In this document: in pieces, positions 1 to 5,510 of the stretch
How the letters are laid out: each line of letters starts with the position of its first letter
Numbering within the stretch: the stretch's first letter is position 1
Source of the DNA: an uncultured Eubacterium sp.
GTDB taxonomy: Bacteria > Bacillota > Clostridia > Lachnospirales > Lachnospiraceae
Length of the DNA: 5,856 nucleotides
Assembly (NCBI GenBank): GCA_946611445.1
Contig: CAMODP010000116.1
Coordinates: 1 to 5,856 of the forward strand
Reading direction: 5' to 3'
Notes under the pieces: model-generated
Databases searched by the model: none
What the model saw: only the letters and a program-made list of their open reading frames with translations
What the model was told of the DNA's origin: nothing
Translations under genes and position numbers: made by a program

Positions 1-783
1 GGGCAGGCACCGGAGCTGGACGCGGACGCAGACCGCGCGGTTTGGGAGAAGGTGCTTGCCGACGCGGAATGCGCGACACAGGCACAGCCGTCGCTCCGCA
101 TCGGCCTTGCCAGAGATGAAGCGTTTTGCTTTTTCTATGAAGACAATCTCCAGCTTCTCCGCGACATGGGCGCGGAACTGGTGGAGTTTTCCCCGATACA
201 CGACAAAGAGCTGCCGCAGAATCTGGACGGCCTGCTGCTGCACGGCGGATATCCGGAGCTGTATGGCCGTGAACTGGAGGAAAATGCGTCCATGCGCCGG
301 TCCATACGGGAAGCCATCGTGCAGGGACTGCCGACGATGGCGGAATGCGGCGGGTTCCTGTACCTGCACGATACGCTCGAGGACAGCGATGGAAAGATCT
401 GGCAGATGGCAGGCGTTCTTCACGGAAAAGCATTTTATACCGGTCATCTGAATCGTTTCGGGTACACCACGCTGACAGAGGGCCGTATGTTCGGGCAGGA
501 TCCGGGAGAGGTCCGGACACACGAGTTTCATTATTATGATTCTGAAGATCCGGGCAGCGAATTCTTCGCGAAAAAACCGGCCGGTCCCCGCTCATGGCGC
601 TGCATCCGCAGCTGGCACGGCGACGGCCGCGAGCTGGTGTGCGGCTTTCCGCATATGTATTATCACGCCGCGCCCGGCGTCGCCTGCGCCTTCCTGCAGC
701 AGGCAGAGGCGTGGCGGCTGAAGCGGGACAGAGAAGCTGACTGTGAAGCCGCTGTCGCCGCCAGCGCAGACAGACAGCGGTAA
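1..783 (+). CDS. cbiA: Cobyrinate a,c-diamide synthase, C-terminal part (5' end outside window)
   Basis: The frame is open from base 1 to the TAA at 781-783, giving 260 residues; the family is about 450, so the N-terminal ATP-binding (P-loop) domain lies upstream of the window. What remains is the class I glutamine amidotransferase domain of the CobB/CbiA type. Visible motifs are HGGYPELY, the nucleophile-bearing AECGGFLYL (Cys codon at 346-348), THEFHYYDSE, and near the end HMYYHAAP with a His at 664-666. By family knowledge the enzyme amidates the a and c acetate side chains of cobyrinate (cob(II)yrinate in the anaerobic route) using ATP and glutamine in the cytoplasm. The last roughly 25 residues are charged and Ala-rich and look like a non-conserved tail. 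A GTG at 52-54 is in frame but lies inside the gene and is not the start. cbiB follows after 35 bases, so the two are probably cotranscribed. Confidence 0.95.
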   Translation, partial: GQAPELDADADRAVWEKVLADAECATQAQPSLRIGLARDEAFCFFYEDNLQLLRDMGAELVEFSPIHDKELPQNLDGLLLHGGYPELYGRELEENASMRRSIREAIVQGLPTMAECGGFLYLHDTLEDSDGKIWQMAGVLHGKAFYTGHLNRFGYTTLTEGRMFGQDPGEVRTHEFHYYDSEDPGSEFFAKKPAGPRSWRCIRSWHGDGRELVCGFPHMYYHAAPGVACAFLQQAEAWRLKRDREADCEAAVAASADRQR

Positions 784-818
784 CAGATACCGTGAGTGAA
801 CAGAAATGAGGATCATAA

Positions 819-1802
819 ATGACTTTTTTGCAGACAGACCATATCCTTGCGGCGGTAGTGCTGGGCTTTCTCATTGATCTCGCGGTGGGAGATCCGAGAT
901 GGCTGTATCATCCGGTCCGAATGATTGGCTGGGTGATTGACAGAACGGAAAAAACACTGCGGGGCATTTTCCCGAAAAACAAAACCGGTGAACGGGCCGC
1001 AGGCGTTTTCTGCGCACTCTGGGTGATCCTGGTGAGCACGATCGTGCCCGTATCCATTCTGTTCGTGCTCTACCGATTTCATTTTCTGGCCGGTTTTCTC
1101 GTAGAGGTTTTCTGGTGCTATCAGCTGGTGGCGACGAAGTCGCTGCGCGTGGAGAGCATGAAGGTCTATGAGAGAGTGAAGGCGGATGACCTGCCCGGCG
1201 CGCGGAAGGCTGTCTCCATGATTGTCGGACGCGACACACAGGATCTGGATTTTACAGGCGTCACGAAGGCGGCCACGGAGACGGTGGCAGAGAGCACGGC
1301 AGACGGCATTGTGGCGCCGCTGCTGTTCATGCTGATCGCCGGCGCCTCCGGAGGCTTTTTCTATAAGTCCATCAACACCATGGATTCCATGATCGGCTAC
1401 CGGAATGATAAATACCGTTATTTCGGCACCTTTGCCGCCAGGCTGGATGATGTGGTGAATTTTCTGCCGGCCAGGATTGCCGGGCTGCTGCTGGTGCTGG
1501 CCTGTCCTTTTACAGGCTTTGACACAAGAAATGCCTGGAGGATCTTTCTGCGCGACAGGAAAAAGCATGACAGCCCGAATTCCGCCCACACAGAGGCGGC
1601 GATGGCGGGCGCGCTCCGCATTCAGCTGGCCGGGGACGCGTATTATTTCGGAAAGCTGCACAAAAAACAGACACTCGGCGATCCGCTCCGGCCCGTTGAG
1701 CCGGAGGACATCCCCCGGGCGAACAGGCTCATGACGGCTGCGGCTGTACTGGCTCTGATCATCGGCGGCCTGCTTCGGGTGATCATCGTGCGGGTGGTGT
1801 GA
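819..1802 (+). CDS. cbiB: Adenosylcobinamide-phosphate synthase CbiB (membrane protein)
   Basis: This 327-residue protein has the normal family length. The start ATG at 819 has a GAGG ribosome site at 808-811, 7 bases upstream. Family signatures are GDPRWLYHPVRMIG (residues 24-37), KAATETVAESTADGIVAPL (150-168), a GASGGFFYKSINTMDSMIGY block (175-194) and RYFGTFAARLDDVVNFLPAR (200-219). Hydrophobic segments at about 8-23, 62-85, 88-104, 165-180, 215-230 and 305-325 fit an integral membrane enzyme. CbiB joins aminopropanol (phosphate) to adenosylcobyric acid, giving adenosylcobinamide (phosphate). The next gene, cobD, makes the linker it uses. The gene is called cobD in the Pseudomonas naming system, which is a frequent source of confusion. 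A long minus-strand reading frame opposite it is a composition shadow. Confidence 0.96.
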   Translation: MTFLQTDHILAAVVLGFLIDLAVGDPRWLYHPVRMIGWVIDRTEKTLRGIFPKNKTGERAAGVFCALWVILVSTIVPVSILFVLYRFHFLAGFLVEVFWCYQLVATKSLRVESMKVYERVKADDLPGARKAVSMIVGRDTQDLDFTGVTKAATETVAESTADGIVAPLLFMLIAGASGGFFYKSINTMDSMIGYRNDKYRYFGTFAARLDDVVNFLPARIAGLLLVLACPFTGFDTRNAWRIFLRDRKKHDSPNSAHTEAAMAGALRIQLAGDAYYFGKLHKKQTLGDPLRPVEPEDIPRANRLMTAAAVLALIIGGLLRVIIVRVV

Positions 1803-1920
1803 CACAAAACCGCGGATTTCGGATTTGTATCCTTATGACTGCAGGTTCACATACCTTCAGACGAAATGCGAGGTCTCTGGACAGGAAAATGCATTTCATA
1901 TGCACGGGAGAAAGTTTTAA

Positions 1921-1934
1921 CGGCGGATCCGCCG
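1921..1934. repeat. Perfect 14-base palindrome upstream of cobD
   Basis: CGGCGGATCCGCCG equals its own reverse complement. As RNA it can form a 5-bp GC stem with a GATC loop, ending 6 bases before the cobD ribosome site. It lies in the 153-base gap between cbiB and cobD (1803-1955), which holds no gene I can support. The same gap has other small dyads: GAAATGC (1863-1869) with GCATTTC (1891-1897), and TGCAT (1890-1894) with ATGCA (1900-1904), which compete for the same bases. It could be an operator, a translation-modulating hairpin, or chance. No convincing promoter or riboswitch core was seen here. Confidence 0.4.
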
Positions 1935-1940
1935 CACAAC

Positions 1941-1945
1941 AGGAG
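1941..1945 (+). promoter_or_regulatory. Ribosome binding site that sets the cobD start
   Basis: AGGAG lies 10 bases before the ATG at 1956. An in-frame ATG at 1866 would add 30 residues, but it has no ribosome site and the added stretch (MRGLWTGKCISY...) does not resemble the family N terminus, which normally begins shortly before the HGG motif. The 1956 start is therefore preferred. Confidence 0.8.
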
Positions 1946-1955
1946 ATATCACCAT

Positions 1956-2984
1956 ATGCAAAAAATAGTTCACGGAGGCGATGTGTACCGCCATCCGGGC
2001 GTTCTGGATTTTTCTTCCAATATCAACCCGCTCGGAACACCAGAGAGCGTGATCCAGGCTGCCTGTGACAGTATGCGGGACATCAGCTGCTATCCGGATG
2101 TGCTGCAGGAAAAACTGCTGGCCGGTCTGTCAGACTATGAACAGGTCCCGGCGGAACAGCTGATCTGCGGGAACGGCGCCGCGGAAGTTATTTTTTCCTT
2201 TGTACACGCGATTGGCCCGGAGCGGGCCCTCGTGACGGCACCGTCATTTGCCGAATATGAGAGCGCCCTGCAGGCTGCCGGCTGTGAGACGCTGTATTAT
2301 AATCTGGATGAGAAGAATGGGTTTGTGCTGACGGAGGCATATCTGGAAAGTCTGACGCCTGATCTGGACATGGCTTTTCTGTGCAACCCGAACAATCCGA
2401 CCGGCTGCACGATCGATCCGGCGCTGCTGGAAAAGATTCTGGAGAGATGCCGCGATCACAGTATATGGCTGCTGGTGGACGAATGTTTCCAGGACTTCAT
2501 TGACGAACCTCACAGCCTGACAGTGAAGGGAAAGCTGGACAGCTTTCCGCAGCTGTTCATTCTGAAGGCCTTCACAAAAAGATATGCCGTTCCCGGCATC
2601 CGGCTGGGATACGGGCTGACCGCGAATCAGGAGCTTCTGGAGGCCATGCACAAGATCGTGCAGCCGTGGAATGTGTCCGTTCCGGCGCAGGCTGCCGGCT
2701 GCGCGGCCCTGCGGGAAGAGGCGTATGTCAATGAGGCGCGCGCCCTGATCCGTGAAGAGAGGGCTTTTCTGAAAAAGGAGCTGGCCGGGCTCGGATATAA
2801 AGTATATGATTCCAAGGCCAATTATGTTTTCTTCCGCGGGCCGGCAGACCTGCAGGAAAAGGCGCTGGAGAAACAGGTGCTGATCCGCAGCTGCGCGAAT
2901 TATCCAGGACTGTCTGAGGGGTACTTCCGCGTCGCCGTGCGGCGGCACGAGGAGAACCTGAAGCTGCTGGAGGCGCTGCGGTGA
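1956..2984 (+). CDS. cobD: L-threonine-O-3-phosphate decarboxylase (PLP enzyme, class I/II aminotransferase fold)
   Basis: This is a 342-residue protein, close to the usual 350-365. It starts MQKIVHGGDV, and the early HGG followed by LDFSSNINPLG (17-27) is typical of CobD/HisC-like enzymes. CNPNNPTG (143-150) and LLVDECF (172-178, Asp175 expected to contact the PLP pyridine nitrogen) are present. In LKAFTKRYAVPGIRLGYG (203-220), Lys208 is the expected PLP Schiff-base lysine. YFRVAVR (323-329) carries the C-terminal substrate-carboxylate arginine. By family knowledge it decarboxylates threonine phosphate to (R)-1-amino-2-propanol O-2-phosphate, the linker CbiB attaches to cobyric acid. HisC (histidinol-phosphate aminotransferase) is the main alternative because the folds are alike. 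The position between cbiB and cbiP and the ALVTAPSFAEYESAL wording favour CobD. It is separated from both neighbours by unusually long gaps for this cluster (153 and 242 bases). Confidence 0.93.
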   Translation: MQKIVHGGDVYRHPGVLDFSSNINPLGTPESVIQAACDSMRDISCYPDVLQEKLLAGLSDYEQVPAEQLICGNGAAEVIFSFVHAIGPERALVTAPSFAEYESALQAAGCETLYYNLDEKNGFVLTEAYLESLTPDLDMAFLCNPNNPTGCTIDPALLEKILERCRDHSIWLLVDECFQDFIDEPHSLTVKGKLDSFPQLFILKAFTKRYAVPGIRLGYGLTANQELLEAMHKIVQPWNVSVPAQAAGCAALREEAYVNEARALIREERAFLKKELAGLGYKVYDSKANYVFFRGPADLQEKALEKQVLIRSCANYPGLSEGYFRVAVRRHEENLKLLEALR

Positions 2985-3004
2985 GAGAAAGTTGCAAAAC
3001 GAAC

Positions 3005-3171
3005 GCTGACACGCAGACCGTGGACAGCCAGATGGGCTCCGCTGCGCCGGTTCGAGCCTGCTCGGCTAAGACACCCGGTCCAGATATGGCCGGCTGTCTA
3101 AGTCTCGACCGGTCTCGGACACGTACTCGCTGAAGTCGCCCACATGGCTGTTCCCCGGTCTTCTCGTCAGC
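3005..3171 (+). ncRNA. Candidate structured RNA element between cobD and cbiP (unknown class)
   Basis: Seen directly: the arm 3005-3037 is complementary to 3138-3171 at about 27 of 33 positions with one bulge. In order: GCTGAC 3005-3010 with GTCAGC 3166-3171; a 4x4 internal loop; AGACCG 3015-3020 with CGGTCT 3156-3161; GG 3022-3023 with CC 3153-3154; ACAGCCA 3024-3030 with TGGCTGT 3145-3151 (T3152 bulged); a 2x2 loop; TGGGC 3033-3037 with GCCCA 3138-3142. The enclosed 100 bases add TCCG 3038-3041 with CGGA 3116-3119, CCGGT 3047-3051 with ACCGG 3108-3112, and a strong hairpin at 3064-3104. Two pairs in that inner hairpin are G-U on the + strand and would be C-A mismatches on the other, which favours transcription with the cob genes. 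No protein is encoded. It sits 56 bases before the cbiP start, so a 5'-leader regulator is plausible. A MITE-like palindromic element is the main alternative. No known riboswitch core was recognised. Confidence 0.6.
3064..3104 (+). repeat. Inner 15-bp hairpin of the cobD-cbiP element
   Basis: GGCT (3064-3067), AGACA (3069-3073) and CCGGTC (3075-3080) pair with GGCCGG (3088-3093), TGTCT (3095-3099) and AGTC (3101-3104). The stem is interrupted only by two symmetric 1x1 mismatches (A3068/A3100 and C3074/C3094), and the 7-base loop is CAGATAT. Two of the pairs are G-U wobbles. The stem is not followed by a T run, so it is not an intrinsic terminator. Symmetric single mismatches are common in functional RNA stems, though also in decayed inverted repeats. 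Confidence 0.75.
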
Positions 3172-3196
3172 TGTGCGGATATATGACAGAAACTTA

Positions 3197-3210
3197 TTTT
3201 TATATAAAAA
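3197..3210. repeat. AT-only 14-base palindrome just upstream of the cbiP ribosome site
   Basis: TTTTTATATAAAAA is self-complementary and lies 4 bases before AGGAGG. The stretch 3191-3213 is strikingly AT-rich beside the GC-rich element before it. It may simply keep the ribosome site unpaired, or it may hold a promoter -10 (TATAAA at 3203-3208) with a -35-like ATGACA at 3183-3188. That spacer is only 14 bases and the start point would fall on the ribosome site, so I do not call a promoter. Confidence 0.35.
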
Positions 3211-3214
3211 ATAC

Positions 3215-3220
3215 AGGAGG
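3215..3220 (+). promoter_or_regulatory. Ribosome binding site that sets the cbiP start
   Basis: A full-consensus AGGAGG lies 6 bases before the ATG at 3227. An upstream in-frame GTG at 3173 would add 18 residues but has no ribosome site and would start inside the end of the structured element. [10 protein letters not shown] is the normal family N terminus, so 3227 is the start. Confidence 0.9.
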
Positions 3221-3226
3221 CACCAC

Positions 3227-4744
3227 ATGGCGAAAGCAATCATGGTACAGGGCACGATGTCGAATGCCGGCAAGAGTCTTCTGGCTGCGGGATTGTGCCG
3301 CATTTTCCGGCAGGACGGCTACCGGGTCGCGCCGTTTAAGGCACAGAACATGGCCCTGAATTCTTTTATCACGAAGGAAGGGCTGGAGATGGGCCGCGCG
3401 CAGGTCATGCAGGCGGAGTGCGCCGGGATAGAGCCGTCTGTCCGCATGAATCCGATCCTTCTGAAACCCACGAATGACACGGGCTCGCAGGTGATCGTCA
3501 ACGGCGAGGTGCTGGGCAATATGGATGCCCGGACTTATTTTGCCTACAAGAAGAATCTGATTCCTGCCGTGCAGGAGGCGTATGATTCCCTTGCGGCGGA
3601 GAATGACATCATCGTGATCGAGGGGGCGGGCAGTCCGGCTGAGATCAATCTCAAGGATGACGACTGCTTTGTCAACATGGGCATGGCGAAGCTCGCGAAG
3701 GCCCCGGTTCTCCTGGTGGGAGATATTGACAGGGGCGGCGTGTTCGCGCAGCTGATCGGCACGGTAGAGCTGCTGGATCCCGATGAGCAGGCCATGGTCA
3801 AGGGTCTGATCATCAATAAATTCCGCGGCGACAAGACGATCCTGGATCCCGGCATCGAGATGCTTGAAGAGCGGGCCGGCATCCCCGTGGTGGGCGTGGC
3901 GCCGTATCTGCGGATCGAGGTGGAGGACGAGGACAGCCTGACGGAGCGCTTTACCCGCTCGCAGGAGATCGGCCTGATCGACCTGGCGGTCATCCGCATT
4001 CCCAGGATATCGAACTTTACGGATTTCAATCCGTTTGAAAAAATGCCAGGCGTCTCTCTTCGCTACGTGGACAGGGTCAGTGAACTGAAGAACCCCGATA
4101 TGATCCTGCTTCCGGGCACAAAAAACACCATGGAGGACCTGCTGTGGATGCGTCAGAACGGACTCGAGGCGGCCATTCTGAAGCAGGCGGCTGAAGGAAC
4201 GGTCGTATTCGGCATCTGCGGCGGATTCCAGATGCTGGGCGAGACCCTTTCCGATCCCCTCGGCGTAGAGGCCGGCGGCTCGATCAAAGGCATGGGCCTG
4301 CTGCCCATGGACACCGTTTTCGCCGGAGACAAGACGAGAACCCGCGTGAACGGCATTTTCTCCGGCGTAAAAGGCGTGCTCTCCGGACTGAACGGGACTG
4401 AACTGGAAGGCTATGAGATCCATATGGGCGTCTCCACGCGGAAAGACGGCGCGGACGCATTGACAGATATCGCCGACACCAACGTGACCGGTGCAGAGCA
4501 CAAAGCTGACGGCGCCCAGTACAACAATGTATACGGCTCCTATGTACACAGCATCTTCGACAAAGAGCAGGTCGCAGACCGCATCATCGAGGCTCTGGGG
4601 AAAAAGAAAGGCGTCGACACCACACAGATGACCGGCGTCGACTACCAGACCTTCAAAGAAAGCCAGTACGACATCCTCGCAGCCGAGCTGCGGAAACACA
4701 TGGACATGGACGCAATCTACCGGATCCTCAACGAAGGCGTGTGA
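3227..4744 (+). CDS. cbiP: Cobyric acid synthase CbiP/CobQ (glutamine-hydrolysing)
   Basis: This 505-residue protein has full family length. The N-terminal half is a dethiobiotin-synthetase-like ATPase. It has a P-loop variant GTMSNAGKS (9-17), then [12 protein letters not shown] (35-46), [12 protein letters not shown] (79-90), [13 protein letters not shown] (130-142) and [13 protein letters not shown] (163-175). The C-terminal half is a class I glutamine amidotransferase with LLPGTKNT (294-301), the nucleophile elbow [10 protein letters not shown] (Cys331), GYEIHMG (His399), and [10 protein letters not shown] with the expected catalytic His441. By family knowledge it performs four ATP-dependent amidations (side chains b, d, e, g) of adenosylcobyrinate a,c-diamide to yield adenosylcobyric acid, CbiB's substrate. 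A structured leader element lies upstream at 3005-3171, and a hairpin starts at its stop codon. The long minus-strand frame opposite it (about 3200-4699) is a codon-composition shadow. Confidence 0.97.
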   Translation: MAKAIMVQGTMSNAGKSLLAAGLCRIFRQDGYRVAPFKAQNMALNSFITKEGLEMGRAQVMQAECAGIEPSVRMNPILLKPTNDTGSQVIVNGEVLGNMDARTYFAYKKNLIPAVQEAYDSLAAENDIIVIEGAGSPAEINLKDDDCFVNMGMAKLAKAPVLLVGDIDRGGVFAQLIGTVELLDPDEQAMVKGLIINKFRGDKTILDPGIEMLEERAGIPVVGVAPYLRIEVEDEDSLTERFTRSQEIGLIDLAVIRIPRISNFTDFNPFEKMPGVSLRYVDRVSELKNPDMILLPGTKNTMEDLLWMRQNGLEAAILKQAAEGTVVFGICGGFQMLGETLSDPLGVEAGGSIKGMGLLPMDTVFAGDKTRTRVNGIFSGVKGVLSGLNGTELEGYEIHMGVSTRKDGADALTDIADTNVTGAEHKADGAQYNNVYGSYVHSIFDKEQVADRIIEALGKKKGVDTTQMTGVDYQTFKESQYDILAAELRKHMDMDAIYRILNEGV

Positions 4745-4772
4745 GTCAAAGGGACGTTTCTCTCTGACTCAC
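4741..4772 (+). repeat. Strong intergenic hairpin beginning at the cbiP stop codon
   Basis: GTGAGTCA (4741-4748) is perfectly complementary to TGACTCAC (4765-4772). After one A/C mismatch the stem continues with AGGGA (4750-4754) against TTCTCT-side bases 4759-4763 (one G-U), closing on a CGTT tetraloop. The stem is 13 bp in total and includes the TGA stop. It is followed by mixed sequence rather than a T run, so it is not a standard terminator. A processing, stability or attenuation element between cbiP and cbiC is plausible. The cbiC ribosome site (AAAGGA, 4789-4794) is 16 bases downstream and outside the stem. Confidence 0.7.
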
Positions 4773-4801
4773 CGATTCATGTATACTGAAAGGAAAAACA
4801 G

Positions 4802-5455
4802 ATGAATATCGAACTGGAAAATGTAAAACCTCTGGATATTGAGAAGAGAAGCTTTGAGATTATCACGGAAGAACTGGGCGACAAGAACGCGCAGCTGATT
4901 CCGGGCACGGAGCTGATCGTCAAGAGATGCATCCATACCAGCGCCGACTTCGAGTACGCGGATAACCTCTGCTTTTCAGAAAATGCCGCGGAGAAAGCCA
5001 TGCAGGCGATCCGCGACGGTGCCTGCATCGTGACAGACACAAATATGGCCTGGTCCGGCATCAACAAGAAAGCCCTGGCCAGATACGGCGGAGAGGCATT
5101 CTGCTTCATTGCCGACGAAGACGTGGCCGCAGAGGCAAAGGAAAGAGGCGTGACCAGGGCAGTGGTCAGCATGGAAAAGGCCGCCCGCATGGACAGACAG
5201 CTGATCTTCGCTATCGGCAACGCACCAACGGCCCTGATCAGAATCTATGAGATGGTAAAGAACGGGGAGCTGGATCCCGCGCTGGTCATCGGCGCACCGG
5301 TGGGCTTTGTCAACGTAGTCCAGTCCAAGGAACTGATCATGCAGACCGACGTGCCGTACATCGTAGCCCGCGGCCGCAAAGGCGGCAGCAATATCGCCGC
5401 GTGCATCTGCAACGCGCTGCTGTACATGATCAACAATGACCGTCTGTACGGCTGA
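4802..5455 (+). CDS. cbiC: Cobalt-precorrin-8 methylmutase CbiC
   Basis: This 217-residue protein has typical family length (about 210). The ATG at 4802 is preceded by AAAGGA at 4789-4794. The family signature RCIHTSADFEYADNLCF (42-58) carries His45, the expected catalytic histidine for methyl transfer. Other conserved blocks are VTDTNMAWSGIN (77-88), FAIGNAPTAL (136-145), GAPVGFVNVVQSKE (164-177) and the glycine-rich RGRKGGSNIAA (190-200). By family knowledge it moves the methyl group from C-11 to C-12 of the corrin ring, turning cobalt-precorrin-8 into cobyrinate, which CbiA then amidates. CobH of the aerobic route is the homologue; the CbiA/CbiP company favours the cobalt-early assignment. 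It is the last B12 gene before a convergent gene. The remaining ring-building genes (cbiD, E, F, G, H, J, K, L, T) are not in this window. Confidence 0.96.
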   Translation: MNIELENVKPLDIEKRSFEIITEELGDKNAQLIPGTELIVKRCIHTSADFEYADNLCFSENAAEKAMQAIRDGACIVTDTNMAWSGINKKALARYGGEAFCFIADEDVAAEAKERGVTRAVVSMEKAARMDRQLIFAIGNAPTALIRIYEMVKNGELDPALVIGAPVGFVNVVQSKELIMQTDVPYIVARGRKGGSNIAACICNALLYMINNDRLYG

Positions 5456-5465
5456 CCGGCCGAGC

Positions 5466-5503
5466 GGAGACAGGGAGACAGGGGTCAGACCCCTGTCTCC
5501 TCC
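5466..5503. terminator. Bidirectional hairpin between convergent cbiC and sensor-kinase gene; terminator-like or REP-like
   Basis: GGGAGACAGGGG (5473-5484) pairs with CCCCTGTCTCCT (5490-5501) over 11 perfect base pairs plus one G-U, with the loop TCAGA. The 8-mer GGAGACAG occurs twice in tandem (5466-5473 and 5474-5481), so the 5' arm can also pair one unit earlier. There is no T run on either side, so it is not a canonical intrinsic terminator. The position, 10 bases after the cbiC stop and 9 before the opposing stop, fits a shared end-of-transcript structure. The GGGGTCAGACCCC core resembles dispersed intergenic palindromes known from many bacteria, so a REP-type repeat is an alternative. 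Confidence 0.6.
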
Positions 5504-5510
5504 TTCCTGA

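Noticed and set aside
813..1805. 330-codon open frame on the minus strand opposite cbiB
   Set aside because: It almost exactly mirrors cbiB, is rich in His/Gln/Arg with no family motif, and is explained by the antisense of cbiB codons.
1799..2068. Small + strand frame overlapping the cbiB stop and the cobD start
   Set aside because: There is no ribosome site of its own beyond the cbiB coding end, it is low-complexity Arg/Ser-rich, and its second half is an out-of-frame reading of cobD.
3047..3066. tRNA T-arm-like GGTTCGAGCC
   Set aside because: The T-loop consensus is matched, but there is no flanking T stem, acceptor stem or anticodon arm of the right size.
3064..3104. Intrinsic terminator between cobD and cbiP
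   Set aside because: The hairpin is strong but is not followed by a T run. The T-rich stretch at 3197-3201 is more than 90 bases away.
3088..3171. HDV-like or hammerhead self-cleaving ribozyme
   Set aside because: GGCCGGC at 3088-3094 and CTGA at 3130-3133 hint at ribozyme pieces, but the matching P1 strand and the hammerhead GAAA core are absent.
2985..3226. Cobalamin riboswitch upstream of cbiP
   Set aside because: The location is right, but on neither strand could I find the B12 box or the conserved junction sequences. GCAGACC at 3013-3019 is only a partial, mis-positioned resemblance to the B12 box, lying at the 5' rather than the 3' end of the structure.
3200..4699. 499-codon open frame on the minus strand opposite cbiP
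   Set aside because: The plus strand encodes an unmistakable full-length CbiP. The antisense product has no recognisable motifs and is a product of codon composition.
4780..4787. Promoter -10 (TATACT) for cbiC
   Set aside because: There is no usable -35 at the proper distance, and the start point would fall on the ribosome site.
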